A stretch of 64,000 bases of DNA from Pterobdella sp. o SKG-2022 (GCA_964035795.1 OZ038323.1:5938217-6002216); one strand, 5' to 3'. Shown: positions 39,131-52,965, counted from the stretch's first letter. Notes: generated by a model not told the origin, from the sequence alone. A program made the numbers and translations.

Positions 39131-41033
39131 AAAAAAAAAAAGAAAAATTGAAAATATCAACATTAAAGTTAGTCAAACACTAAATAAATGAAGCTACTAA
39201 TTAACCATTACTTTTAATGTTAATTAAATACAAAATATATTGAATTTACATCAAAGCTCACAAAAATAAGAAAACTCCATGCATATGTGCAAAACTCTTC
39301 GTGAACAAATTGACCAAAAATAACTAAGTAAACTTATAACAAAAATAATAACAACAAAAAGGGATAATAAAGACAATAATAATAACAAAAACAATAATAA
39401 TATTATAATTTTAATAATTGAAATATTATCTTCTATATCATTGAACTTTTCTCTGTAGCAACCACCTGACGCCATGAAATTCTTCTAGCGCACAATTTTG
39501 AGGCGCCTTGAACAAGTGAGTCTGCTCATTGTTCAACCGCGTTGTGTATTGTTTGATTCTCTATTAGTCATGTTTGGTTTTTTGTTATTTATGTTTTTTT
39601 TCTATTTAAAATTTTATTATTATTATTATTATTATCATTATTTTGATTATTAGTTTTTTCTTTTTATGTTATTCATTGTTATTTCTATTATTTTAGAGAG
39701 ATCGTAAGTATTTTTGATTTTATAATTTTCGTTTTATTCGTCAAAAAATAAAGATTATTATTATTATATTTCAAATTTATCCCGTATATACCAACTATCT
39801 GTACCATGAACCAACAAAAACCACCATTTGGAGGTCACGTGAGGGTAGGCTTAAAAATACTCGCTTGGAATACATTGTTTGGTTCTTATTTTTATTTATT
39901 GGTAGTTCATAATGCTTTGAAAAGTAGTAAAAGGCATGGAATCAATAAATATTTAAGGTATTATAAGCCATAGTTATTAGTATAGAGTTTTTTTTATGAA
40001 AAATGCTGTTAAATCTATTAAAACTGCATATCAGAACATGATATGAGCTAGATAAAACTCTTTTTTAAAAGTTCGTACTCGCACACACATACTTAACTGC
40101 AAGAACATTCTTTGGAAAACATGTTTATAGGTTACAGGTAATGTGTAAAATGAGGCAATATAAGTTTTTAGGTTTCTAGGCAATATGGAAAAGGCTTACT
40201 TCACTTACACATTGTTTTATTTATAAATCAAACCAAAGATTTAACGTGTAAATTTCTTAACGGATAAGTAGTTTTACAAATTCTTATCACAAAATATTAT
40301 TAATATTTATTAAAAATGATTTTGTTTCTATAACAGTTTTATGTTGCATAATTTATAAGCTTCTCTATATCAGACAGACTCATGAGTTTCTCAGGTCTTC
40401 GAACTCCAGCTTATAGCTGCATCAGCCTGTCTATTCTAACTCTTTTTTATAAATCGCTTTTTTTTACATACCGCTTTTCATTTATAGAATTCTCTTCCAC
40501 TCAACCTGCATCTCTCACCTTCTTTTGAACATTTTTGCAAGCGTTTAAAAACGCATCTATATAGCCACATCACCCTACCCTAGTTCTTCTGACTACACAA
40601 GTGGACTGTAAAAAACCTAGTTTGCAAACTGTGCGTCTTATAAATGAATAAATATTAAGAATAAAAATAATATTATAAGATTAATAAAAATAATAAATTT
40701 ATAATTACTATAAAGTTTCAAAAAATTCAAAATTTTTCTGTTTGATGTACGATTAATTATAGAACAAAAATGCCTATAACTTTTCTGGAACTTAACACAT
40801 AGTTCAACTGCATGTGACATGCATGGTGATTACATAACAGTAGACAAAAAGAGGCATACATTAAGCTATGAACACACGCACACAACACACAAAAACTTGA
40901 AAGTTTTTGGAGCAGAAGCTTTGATGCTGATACCTGGGTCAGATTTCAAGTTCAATGACTCTGGAACACCAAAAATATTTAAATGTAAATCTAAAGCTTT
41001 TCCAAATTGAAAAAATTGGGAATTTTTTGGGTT
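39131..41033. other. No gene; possible LINE 3' remnant
   Basis: A stretch around 39470-39775 ends with AATAAAGATTATTATTATT, a form common at LINE 3' ends, but no coding part precedes it. The remainder is A/T-rich. A 63-codon open frame at 40819-41010 has no recognisable feature. Confidence 0.35.
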
Positions 41034-43870
41034 TCACATCGTGTTCATCCAACCACCTAAGTACTTGAAATTGTCAACTTCTTCGATGAAACCACCACTG
41101 ATAGATTTCATGTCATTGATACTATCCTCATTAAACCTCATCATTTTGGTCTTTTTGGCATTGCAGTATAATCCATTTTTTGCAGCTTCGGATTCAACTC
41201 GGTTTAGGAGCTTTTTGGTCTGAGCTATTTCGTGACATATGAGGGCGATATCGTCAGCGTAATTGAGATCAGTTATTACTTCCACTGGATATCGACGACT
41301 TCTTTTTGGATTAAGAATGAAGCCAAGTTCTTCTTTACCATCAATGGCCATCCTCATAATGTAGTCAGTAACAATGGTGAAAAGATATGGGGCCAGTGTT
41401 TCCCCTTGAAGAACACCTCCTAAAATTTCAAAATATTCAGTTTCACCGTCAGGAGAGAGTACCTTAGCTCTTGTTCCCTCGTATAGTTTTTGTATGGAAT
41501 TGACAAGTTCATTTGGAATTCCATATGCTTTGAGGATTTGCATCATTTTTGCTTTGTGAACGCTATCAAATGATTTACTGAAATCCACAAAAACTATGGT
41601 TGCAGGGACATTATTTCTTTTTGCTTCTTCAATTATTCTTCGAAGCGCTAGAATGTGAGCTGTGGTATTTCTTTTGGGTCGAAATCCATTTTGGTTGTTT
41701 CTGAGTAGTAGGTCTAGTTGAGGTTGAATTCGATTTAGTATAAGCTTGTTCACTACTTTCGACATCATAGCTGACAGACCGATTCCTCTATAGTTTGATG
41801 CATTATTGAGGTCCCCATCTTTTGGTAGAGGTAGAATGTTGATGTCAAACCATTGTTGGGGCTTATGACTGTCTAAAAGAAGTGAGTTAGCATATTCTAA
41901 AACGATTTCGTTTATATTGCAGTATTTCAATAGTTTGTTTGGAATACCGTCTTCACCAGAAACTTTTCCAAGCTTAAGATATTTTTTCACTGCAAGATAT
42001 TCTTTTTTGGTGAAAGGCCCAGATTCTATCTGTAAATCTTCGAATATTGTTTGAATCTGGGCACCGCAATTATCTGATATTGTAGGTTCCTTACCCAGTA
42101 TATGGCTGAAATGACTGTACCAGCTTCTGATCCTTTCACCTTTGTTCTTTGAGAATACCTTTTTAGGAGCTTCTACGACCACTTACATCATTTATGAGAT
42201 TCCAGCACTTGGAGCATTGACCACGTTTGGCTGCTGTTTCAATTAATGTAATTTTCTGTGCCAATTGTTCTTCGCATAGGCTGTTGTAAATTCTATAAAG
42301 TTTCGCTTTCTCTGATTGAAGGTTTTCACTGGTAGTTTCATTTACCTCTCTTTGATAAAAAACAAACGCTTTTTGAACTTTATATCTTTGTTCAATAACC
42401 TTTTCATTATTTGCGAAGTTTGTCTTGTTTTTGTGTTCTCTTGTTTGAAGAAGTAAATGAGCCGTTTCATTGTTTGCTTTCATTAGCTTATATTTTTCCG
42501 TGATAGCTTCACCCTTAATACATAGTTCAGCGTATCTATTTCTTAGCTGAATCGTATATTGATGTTGCAACTCTTCATTGTTGCTGAGTGCTGGGCAGTT
42601 GTATAATTTCTTTTGTGTCGGTGTTTTGACTTTTCTAAGACTAAGTTTCAATCGAACAGAAATGACTCGATGGTCGGAACCGATGCTCGCAAAGGAACTG
42701 TACGCCTCTACATCCTTGATCAAATTCTTCCACTTTTTTTAATGAAAATGTAATCTAGTTGCGATTTGTTCCTCCCATATCTGATAGGTAGGTCCATAGT
42801 TTTTCGGACTTTTTGAAAACAGGTGTTTGCTATCATCAAATGGTTTTCTTGAGATAAGTTAATAAGAAGTGCTCCATTATGATTCGTTTTTTGGTGATAT
42901 GTGTATTTTGCTGCTTCATTCCCAATGTGAACGTTGCAATCACCGATTACCCGAACAATATTGTGATTGGGGCATTTTTTAATGGAGTCACTCAGCAAGC
43001 TGTAATGCTCATCTGCTTTACTGTTGCCCTCCACAGGAAAATAATAAACTAGGAGAGTAGTTGCAGGATTTCCAGTAAAGTCTACTCTGAAAATTCTAAG
43101 GCTGATAGCATTAATATTTGTAATGCAATCCTTCAACTTATTATTCATCATGAGTCCAACCCCGCCATTTGGCACATTTTGGTTATTTTGCCATGCACTT
43201 GAGGTTATGAGTAGATATCCATTAACCCCTTTGTAGTTGATGGAATCGCTATGCATAATCTTGTGATCAGCCAGTCCAATTATTTCCACGCCTGTTTAGC
43301 CTGACTGCGCAATGTTCTCACGTTCTGAAACGCCACGAGTAAGCTTTTGCCACAGTTTAATGTTTGGCGACCTGTTCTGCATTTACCATCAGATGTACTT
43401 CTTCCAGAAGGGTTTGGGAGTATATCGCCATTCGAGTTCAGTAATGAACATGCTTGTACAGAAACAGGTCTTGAGTTAGAGGCTTCAACCCTAGTGCTGC
43501 GGTCATTCTTCATCATTTGGCTTTTCCTTGGCTATACTAACTAGTACTCGCCACGACTACTAGCATGTGCTTTTATCCTCAGAGTAGCACATCTCGAAGT
43601 TTCTGTTCTTCCATGAACTGATTGCGAAACAACAAGAAGGAAATGTCTTCAGCTTGCCGTAGACTTTCCACAGACGCAGAGGCGGAAGCAGGAAAGTTTT
43701 GTACCATTGCCCTATGTTAGCCGGGTCGCAGCCTTTCACTGCCAGTGTTAGACCTGTCCGCCTTGGGAGGCCCTACCAGAAACACAAGTTTTTGACGGCA
43801 TAGTTCTGACACGAACCCGTTACCATCCCCCACCGCGCGAAGGTCAGGGTTGAACTTTTTGGAGAGACAA
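41034..43870 (-). mobile_element. APE-type LINE (RTE-like), nearly full 5' part, 3' part missing
   Basis: Reading from 43516 downwards. The APE endonuclease start is LVAFQNVRTLRSQ, followed by EIIGLADHKI, IGDCNVHIGN, QLDYIFI and SDHRVISVRL (catalytic SDH). A linker follows, then the reverse transcriptase: NYRGIGLS, GFRPKRNTTAHILALRRII, FVDFSKSFDSV, GGVLQGETLAP and NYADDIAL, ending at YLGGWMNTM. At least three frame changes (near 43285, 42720 and 42170) make it a pseudo-copy. A more GC-rich leader without coding sense extends to about 43870. Endonuclease plus RT in one frame without a visible ORF1 resembles the RTE clade. The thumb, 3' UTR and tail are absent. Confidence 0.85.
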
Positions 43871-44013
43871 CTTTTTGGGAAGTTCAAAGTCAGATCTAAA
43901 ACACGTTGTTTTCCATAAAATTTGGAAAAATTATAATTAGTCTGATAAGATTTATCTTACGAAGTATTGGTTTCACTGTTCATCATCTATTTCTGATGTA
44001 TTCACTATTAGCT

Positions 44014-44130
44014 TAGCCCATATAGCTCAGATGGTAAAGCATTAAACTAATTATCCTAAACTACCAAGTTCAATCCCAATTGGGCCGACAGCTAGCACCT
44101 GTTCTGTTTTTGCTACATTGAATTTGCAAC
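44014..44130 (+). mobile_element. tRNA-derived SINE, second copy
   Basis: AGCCCATATAGCTCAGATGG (A box) and AAGTTCAATCCC (B box) are followed by GGGCCGACAGCTAGCACCTG, the same head-body junction as the copy at 21449. This copy has lost the AAGCGCTTTATAAATA tail. Confidence 0.7.
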
Positions 44131-46216
44131 AATCACTTCAAATTTAAATTTATTTTATTGCTCTTCTTTGAATCAACATGACATAATGATGTGTAATTAT
44201 AATTTTTCTAGACAAATAATCCTCAACACTGATTAACACACATACACACACACAAACACACAATTTTTATAACAGATGTAAGCGTGAAAACAAAAAAAAT
44301 GGTGTTTATGATGGTTTTGTGCTCTGAGGATAACTTTATCCTCGTTACTTTGTTTCCATTTCATTAAATAACTTATTATTTCTATTATTATGTTTTTTAT
44401 TGTTTTTAACATTTATTTTCAATTGAATATTTTATGTATAACAATTAAAATGTGACTAGTTTTTGCATGTTTTTTGTTAATTAAAAATTTTTAAATATCA
44501 AAATTTTTATCATGTATGTTAATTATTATTTTTATTATTCTTTATGTTGTTATTATTAATATTATTAAGATTTTGTAGCGCATGATTTACAAGCAAATTC
44601 GCTTCGAAGGCACAATGTTAGTTATCATTGTTTTAATCTACTTTTTTTATTAATGCTATCATTTGCTTTTATCTTTTTATGCACATTGGTTATCAGTGTT
44701 ATTATTTTTCGAGGACAAAACATATGGGAGATTTGATATTCAGGTACTGGCAGATTATCAAATGGCTTGCTGACTTTTAAATGCAGTGTTTTTTCATAAA
44801 TTAATTTTCAACTATTATTTTTCTTACATTATTTAATTTTCAAACATATTTTTATTCATTAAACAAATTTATTTTTTATAATAATTATTTTTTTTGTTAT
44901 GTTTTTTGTTTTTTTTTTTTATAAATCTTTTCTTTGTTTATTATTATATTTATAAATGCCACTATTCCGTTTTTTGAACCTTCATAGATGGAAAATTCCA
45001 CAGAGCATAAATGCTTGATCAGTTTGTTGTTACCGTATGAGTACTTGTGTTTGGTCGATGGTATAGGGATGTTGGATGGGTAGATTTTGTAGAGGTGGAG
45101 AAACAAAAGTTTAAAGAGAAAGACTAGTAGGATGATTGATAGATGGCTGAAAAGATGTTAAGTGAGTCAAAGACCGGTAAGCTTTGGGTAGATTTCAGAT
45201 GTTTGAATGGGCTGTATATCTGCGAGCAGTAGAAAGATAGAATTGTAAAGAGATGAATAAATGAGTCTAAAGTAATGAGAGCATTTATGTAGGTGGATTA
45301 AAATGGATACAAAAATGTGGAAGATGATGGCTATCCAGGAGATGTTAATGAGATAATTCGGAACTAATTGAAAGCTTGAGACGCCTGAGACTAAAGGAAT
45401 TTTAATGAAACCTATGAAGCTATTAAATGACAAAATGATTCGGAACAAAAATTATACCTGGGAAATGTATTTTGAAATTTAAAAACAAGGATTATGCATG
45501 AGAAAGCAACGGAATATATTTTTAAATTCAGGACCAAAGTTTGATTAGGTTGAGGTTTTTGTGAAATTATGAAAAAAGAAATATTGTAGAAAAATTTTGA
45601 AATTTTTATTATTTCATAAAACAATATTTTTCACAAAAATGAATAAAAATATGATGGATGGTCATATTTGGGAGGAATAAATAAAAGAGATAAAACGAGG
45701 GTTGATAAATTATCTTTATAAAAAAACAGTTTATGCTCTCCAGCTTTTAAATGGCTTCCAAAGAAAACAGATTATAACGGCATTGAATTCATTTATGGTT
45801 ATGATAGATATAAGCACGATAATAGAATTTTAAACAAAAAGAATAAATCACTTAAAACACAGTGGTTTGAGTTGGTTTTCCAATTGAATATTCCTTACAA
45901 TGTGTGCAACTAGGTATTATATATATTACCTAAACTTTTAGGCAGTATGTTGCCTTACTTAAAACATTGCTTGTAACATATACACCAATAGTATTTAAGA
46001 GGGTTTTTCGTAGGCTAAACAATTATGAGCTTTTTTTCTGTTTTCTTCCCTTTTCTTCAAAACAACTTGATGAATTCTGTGAATTTTTGCATATTTATTT
46101 TTTAAGTCCATAAAAAACATTTAAAATTATAAAACCTGAAAAATGTTCAAAATTCACTTCGAAAATTTGTTTTTCATAAAGTTAGATAAAAAAAAATAAA
46201 AATAATTGAAAAAAAC
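44131..46216. other. Gene-free between SINE and EF-hand gene
   Basis: No recognised exon. If the EF-hand gene has another 3' exon (see findings) it would lie here on the minus strand; I searched for one restoring an EF-hand glutamate and did not find it. Confidence 0.4.
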
Positions 46217-49200
46217 TCAGATTAGCTCTAAAAATTTAAAACTGAAACCTTCAAAATCCACTCTACCATCCCCATTATCGTCCACTTCTTTCAACATGGC
46301 TTCCAATTGGTCGTCTGATAAGCTCTATAGTGGTCACGTGAGGTGTATGAACAGATGAATAAATGGATGGTCGGATGGATGGATGGATGGATGTATTGAG
46401 ATACACGGGTGAATGAATAGATAGATAGATGTGTGGATAAAAAAGTGAATGAATTGATAAAGAGATGAATTGATGGATAAAAGTCTAAAAGGATAGCAGT
46501 ATGAATAGATAGATGGTTGAACATATAGGTGGGTGAATGGATGGATCGATGGATACGAACTTCTCCGAGCACATCGACCACTTGTTTGAGTTCAGTGCAG
46601 GTTATATACCTGTGGTTTGCTAGACTATGAGCTTCAAAAAACATAGAAGAAAATAAAAAACGTGAATTAAAAATAAAACTAAGAATAAAATTGAATGTGA
46701 AAAATATGAATAAAAAAGATAACAAAGATGAAAATATAAAATTATAACAATAAAAATAATAACAGAAACAACAATAATAATAATAATAATTATTAACCCA
46801 TCTCCATCCTTATCGAACACATTAAACACCTCCCTGATTTCTTCTTTGACGTCCTCGTCGTCTTCTCTGTTACAAAATGTACTAAATATAGGCTTTCATA
46901 GAAATAAAAAGTTTTGAGATTGATCAATTTTCAGGTAGAATGAGTTAAGTCAAAGTCGTCACTCAGAATCGAACCCAATGTCTACGGACCAGCTCCACCT
47001 ACCGAAGTACTACTCACTCATTAAAAAATTAGAAAAAAGCTTCTTGTTAATAGAAAGTCAAATATTATCATGCTCTTATGATTCATTATTAGGAAACTGT
47101 TTTTAAAAGATTTATTATCATTTATATGCATGAACACACTCAATATAACGAATATTACGCTGAAAAAATTATAAAACATAAATGTGTAATAACACATCAA
47201 GAATAACGTAAAAAAAATTTCAAGAAAAATTCCTTAATTTCTAGCAAAATCAATTCATATTTCTCATATGGTAGAACACCAATTGGTGCCAATAACCCTT
47301 ACTGATCACCTGCTCATCATCTTGCAGAATTCCCGGAAGTCTATCAGCCCATCTCCTGTGCAGTATCATAAGCATTTGATTGAATGATGAATGGTTTTTG
47401 GTGTTAAAAATTGAGATGAACATGTATATAATGTTGATTTAGAGACATATGATAATAGGTCGATGGGGGTAGAGGTTGAAAGCTTTATTCAGGGTCAGAT
47501 CAAATTTTTATTGATAATATTATTAATATGAAATAATTGAGCTTTGTTGGATAAGAATTAAAAAATTATTTTCAAATAATTTGTCGTTATGTAGTACAAA
47601 GCTTTTCAGTCCAACGTGATCTCAAGTGTTCTTATAGTTCGGTACAACCACTCAGAAAGAATAATATCAGAAAACTTTTTAAAATTCGGCCTTTGCTATT
47701 GTTTTTCGACAATTTTTGAAATTAAAAACTAAAAGTTGAAATATTAATTTTTTAGAGAAATCTTATGTATCTTTTTTATTCCGTTTCCTTGATATAATGA
47801 AGAAATTTTAAGATACATTTATTTTTCCAAAAAAAACTAAAATTTTCGGCAAATTCAACTTTGTCATAATTCAGTAGTATATTTCTTCATTATATAGAAA
47901 ACAAGCAAACAAAAAATAGTTTTATAATTATTGAAATGGCCACGACGTTTTTATTCAAAAAAAAAATAAATGAAAACAAATAAAAAATCTACCGAACAAA
48001 AAAATATTTTCATTCAAATGCACGAAGTTTTTCTTCAACAGAGCAACATATTCATGTAAATATTCAACATGGAAAATGTTGTTTCAACACTCAGTTAATA
48101 GAATGTACCATATTAGAAATAATAAATGTTGAGCGCTTACCATCAGCATCTACTTCTTCTATCACTCCCTTCAAGTCCTCATCACCCAACACTTTGCCTG
48201 CAAGTGTTAATGAGTTACTTCAACTGAAACACCCAAGTTTTGAACATATTTTGCTTGTGATATTTGGTTATGATTAAGATTTTCAAAAAATTGTATTCTG
48301 GTTATTATAAGTTGAATAAAGATTTTTTTAGAAACCAAAAAAAGCATTTGAGTTTGAGGTGATACGAGCGAGAGAAGGGACTTTTTGGTTCATGTTTTAA
48401 CAGTCATTCAAATATAATTGAATTTCAAAACACGCTGTATTTGATTAAAAACCAGATCAAGGTCGGTATTAATTTGATGATTGCGTGGAAGTTTATCTAT
48501 AAAGGATACTGTGAAAAGAGTCATCTTCAATGTTTTTAATCTTGAAGAATTTAGTTCAATAAACTGTGAATAGCGATATGAGATGTAATAATGATGCTTT
48601 TATTGAAACTTTTGTATGAGTATTTTTTCTTGTTTTGTTTTCTCACGTTACATAAAATTTTTATCTTGAATATCTCATAAATTCAACAGTGAAAGATACT
48701 AATAATGCTACATGGTAGAACTGAAAACAGCTGATGCCTTTATTATAGCCTAAAAATCTCAAAATTGAACTGAAACAGTTGTTAGACACTCATAAAACCT
48801 TAAAAAAAATAAGTACACAGGTAGCACAAAAAAGTATGAAGTGAAAACGAAATGATTACAAAAGAACCAAGAAGTCAAAGGAGATATTATAGATAAAAAC
48901 CCAAGGTTCCTAGGAAGGTGGCCAGTTCCGATGAGCAGATCATGCCGTTGGAGTCTTTGTCCATCATCTTGAACGCCTCCTTCAGAACGTTGGTGCCTTT
49001 GCAAGGGTGAGTTTGAAAAGATATGGGTGGAGAGTTATGTGGGTGGAGTTTGCAAAATGAAAGTTTTGTTTTGAAAAAAACTTGGATAATGTTTTGATAG
49101 TTGAAGCATTGTTAGTTTATTGAGTGTGATGTTTCATGGAAATCCATTAGTTGCTGTTTGGGGGGCTTGGTCGAAGGTGTGTAGGGGTGATGGAAAGGTT

Positions 49201-49645
49201 TGAGACATTTGAGTTCATAATATTTCAATTTACCACTGTTCAAGATACAAACCTTCGTTCTCTCCCTGCAAAATTAGTTACTTTTCAAAATTATCTTAAG
49301 TTATGATGCCAATAATATAATTATCTTTGAAAAAACTTTTCCTTTTTTATCTTTGAATCATCCAAAATGACTCACTGATGATGTCGAAGAAGGCTCACCA
49401 GTGTGATCCTCTGTGAGTGATGTGCTTTTGTGTGTGTCATCAGTTTTGCTGCATTCATTATCGTTCGCTACACTGTTGGTCGTGTTTAATATTTTGTTGC
49501 TGTTCACTCTGTTGTTTTTTATGTTGTTCGTGTTTTCTTTTGTAGTCGTCTTGTTTTTTTTGCTCTGGGCTAGTTTGTATGTTGTAACGGCTTGTTTTAT
49601 GTTTTTGCTTGACATTTTTTTTGCTTGTTTTTGTTTTTTCTCCAT
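46217..49645 (-). CDS. Calmodulin-like four-EF-hand protein with N-terminal extension
   Basis: A Ca2+ sensor of the calmodulin/troponin C superfamily. Eight minus-strand exons, all in phase, 235 residues: 49645-49376, 49265-49253, 48996-48901, 48197-48141, 47355-47310, 46866-46798, 46609-46561, 46324-46217. A Lys/Asn/Thr-rich extension (about 90 residues, no known domain) precedes the EF-hands. The loops are DKDSNGMICSSE, DADGDGLIDFRE, DKDGDGYITCTE and DDNGDGRVDFEG. KEEIREVFNVFDKDG in the third hand is close to calmodulin. Loop 4 has Gly instead of Glu at position 12 in this reading. The start could also be an in-frame ATG at 49684 (13 codons earlier). Splitting of EF loops by introns and the length fit neither canonical calmodulin nor troponin C closely, so I give no symbol. 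Confidence 0.85.
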
Positions 49646-50011
49646 TTTTATTTTATAACCAATGTTAAATATTAAAACTATCAATCAAAAAAAATCAAAA
49701 AACTCAACCACTATCCCTTACTTGTTATATACGCGCGATGCTGTTCAGATATGAATTTATATAGCGCAATTAAGTGGTTATTAAGACCCACTTCCATGCT
49801 CACGTATTAATTTCAAGTTGTCATGACTACTTAGTGAAGCATTGTATAACAGTTGAGTCTATTTTTAATGATTTTTATAGCTTCATTGTTTATTATTATT
49901 TTAAAAAATTTTCATATTTTTTGTTACTATCGTTTTTAGAATTATCCAAGAAACTCAATTATATCAAAAAACTACCCAGTTTAAATATTTTAATTCTTTG
50001 AAAAAGTAGTA
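49646..50011. other. Upstream of the EF-hand gene, nothing recognised
   Basis: Should contain the EF-hand gene promoter. No decisive motif seen. Confidence 0.4.
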
Positions 50012-50287
50012 CTGAAAGTAGCAGTAGCACTAGTAGTGGTAAAGAAGCAGTTGTAGGAATACTAGTGATAGTAGCAGTAGGAGTAGTAGTAGTAGTAGTA
50101 ATAGTAGTAGTAGTAGTGGTAGTAGTAGTGGTAGTAGTAGTGGTAGTAGTAGTAGTAGTGGTAGTATTATAGTAGTAGTAATAGTATTAGTAGTAGTGGT
50201 AGTAGTATAGTAGTAGTAGTAGTAGAAGTAGTAGTAGTGGTAGTAGTAGTAGTAATAATAGTAGTAGTAGTAGTGGTAGTAGTAGGA

Positions 50288-50323
<36 letters not shown>

Positions 50324-50374
50324 GTGGTAGTAGTATAGTAGTAGTAGTAGTATTAGGAGTAGTAGTAGTAGTGG

Positions 50375-50406
<32 letters not shown>

Positions 50407-50645
50407 TAGTAGTAGTGGTAGTAGTAGTAGTAGTATAGTAGTAGTGGTAGTAGTAGTAGTAGTATAGTAGTAGTGGTAGTAGTAGTAGTAGTAGTATAGT
50501 AGTAGTGGTAGTAGTAGTAGTAGTATAGTAGTAGTGGTAGTAGTAGTAGTAGTAGTATAGTAGTAGTGGTAGTAGTAGTAGTAGTATAGTAGTAGTGGTA
50601 GTAGTAGTATAGTAGTAGTGGTAGTAGTAGTAGTAGTAGTAGTAT
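50012..50645. repeat. (AGT)n higher-order satellite
   Basis: About 630 bp of AGT/GTA triplets broken by regular GGT and ATA variants. In the second half, AGTATAGTAGTAGTGGTAGT recurs at about 27-33-bp spacing, indicating a higher-order unit. Poly-Tyr/Thr/Leu frames on the minus strand are artefacts. Confidence 0.93.
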
Positions 50646-52771
50646 TTTCCAATTAGTAATATTAGGAATACTTTTCATAAACTGAAGAACCTGCCATCTT
50701 CAACATTTTTTAGAACTAGGAGCTACTTTTGAGCACGCTCCATTTTATATTTGCAATATCCCAAAAAAAGTTGTTTTGTAACTTTTTTGTTATTTAATGA
50801 TAAAATTTCAAAATTTGAAGTGAGAAAACTGTCCACAATATTCATAAGCTACCTTCTCCTTCAATCTCTTTAAACTTTTTATTAATTAACTCAGATCTTA
50901 TATCTGTAATTTAGTGTTTTCTATTAATTATAATTTCATAGAAACGTTTATGTCAGAATTCAAATATCTATTATGACTCTTATTATTGCATAAAATATAT
51001 TATTTATGAATATTATTATTTTTATTATTACCATTTATAATTCAAATACACCTGCTTCCTACAGGTGATCCGTCTGCAACACCCATCACACGTGCTTTCA
51101 GCCTCCCCCTAATATCGCTCAAAATATATTATCGCTTGAAAAATTGTTTTCTTAAAACCTTATATTGAATAAATCATATTTTTAATTAAAATGTACTTTC
51201 TTCTAAAATATATTACTCGAAGATCCTTTCGATCGCATTACTATATATTGACCAAAAGATAACGTGGCATAATATGCTTAAAAATTATGAGAAAAATGAT
51301 TTTAGCCATTTTTGAATATGAGTAAATTTTTCTGTTTTGTTTTCATTACTGCGATGATGATTTTTCGATCAATTGCAATGATGAGATTATTCAGTAACAA
51401 ATGTAATAAATTCAATAGGGCTAAAACATTGAAACCTGCAATAAAATTTAACTAGCTAAAACCATTCATCGATGAATGTAGGTGTTAATAGAAGAGAATG
51501 TCAAAGGGATAATGTTTAACACAAGCATCATACATACATAATGCCACTAAAATGCTTCATTTTGTATATTCTGATAGAATGGAGATTAAACTAGAACCTA
51601 CGTATAAAGCAAACATTCACTTCTTTACTTAGAGCGACTTTCAGGTCAAACCAAAGTGACAGCTTTTGCTTGATTCTCTGTCTAGCATTGCTTCTTCGAT
51701 TTTCATTGCGCTTTCAAGGCCAGTTTCTCTTCTCATGGTGTCAAAATGGTTACTTTTGGTCATACTAAGCGTTTTTGTGTAAACTCCATCTAGCACTTTT
51801 GTCAAAGAAGAAGTTAAAAACTAGATTTCATGGTTATAAAACAATTCATCTGATTGTTACCACAAATAATCCTATCTTTTTTCCTCTACCCATTGAAAAA
51901 AACTACATTTTTTTGAGTTTGGTACAGAATTGTAACCAAATGTACATTGATTTGTTTAATCATTTCAGACATCCAGATTTATCGTGACTCATCATTTTTG
52001 CATGAAATCAAAAATTTACTGCTTTAATTTTTATTTCACCCAAAACGATTCTCTGAACCAGTTGGTCTATGGTTCTTTACCGTTGCTACCATATGCTAAA
52101 CCTGCTTTTTTTCTTTTCTTCTATTTTGTTTTGTTTTTTTTTAATTTATTTTATTTTCAAACTTGATTTTTGTTTTTTAGAAATATTTCGATAAGAATCT
52201 CATTTTTTTTCATAGATTATACAAAAAAGCTAATTTCCATGTAACATAATTTTATGTTAGCGCGACATCTTTGGAATGATGAATAAAAAAAATAATAAAA
52301 TTAAAAGCCAAATAAACAACCTAATTTAACACTATATAATTTTTCTTTGCAAGATGTAACATTGACATGTCCTTTTACTGAGTTGGTCTCACTCAGGTGA
52401 CGCTGGGGTAACATGCGGGATGGTGTATTCCTTGTTGGTGTGCTTTGGTTCACTCAGGGTGGTTGGTATGTGTTGTTTTGTGGCAAAGTTACTTTAAATT
52501 GTGATATAACTGAAAATTTATTTTCAAAGTTTTTTTCTTTATTTAAATTTTTTGAACATTTTGAAAAAAAGTGAAATTTGTTTAAAATTTTGTTGGTTCG
52601 ATAAATAATATTGACCCTCTGCGTTCTCACGTGCTTTTGCTTAACACAATGCTTTGTTCTTTGTGATTTGAGAAATTATGGACTTAAAATTCTTTTTTAT
52701 GATTTTATGAAACCCATTGGTATAATGATGATAACAACGGCGTTAATGATAATCATGGTCATATTGGAAAA
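50646..52771. other. Gene-free A/T-rich stretch
   Basis: No recognised exon or RNA gene. A slightly more GC-rich patch at 51050-51125 and another at 52380-52470 have no coding sense that I can identify. Confidence 0.4.
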
Positions 52772-52934
52772 ATGATGATGGGGATGACAAGGATGATTAT
52801 GACGGCGGCAATGATGATGATGGTGGCGATGAGGATGAGGATGAGAATAGTTATGATGGAAGTGAGGAAAATAATGATGGTGATACTGATGATGATGGTG
52901 GTGATGATGATGATGATGATGGTGATGATGGTGG

Positions 52935-52965
<31 letters not shown>

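Noticed and set aside
50187..50678. Long Tyr/Thr/Leu-repeat open frames
   Set aside because: Artefacts of the AGT satellite, open in several frames at once with no flanking coding signal.
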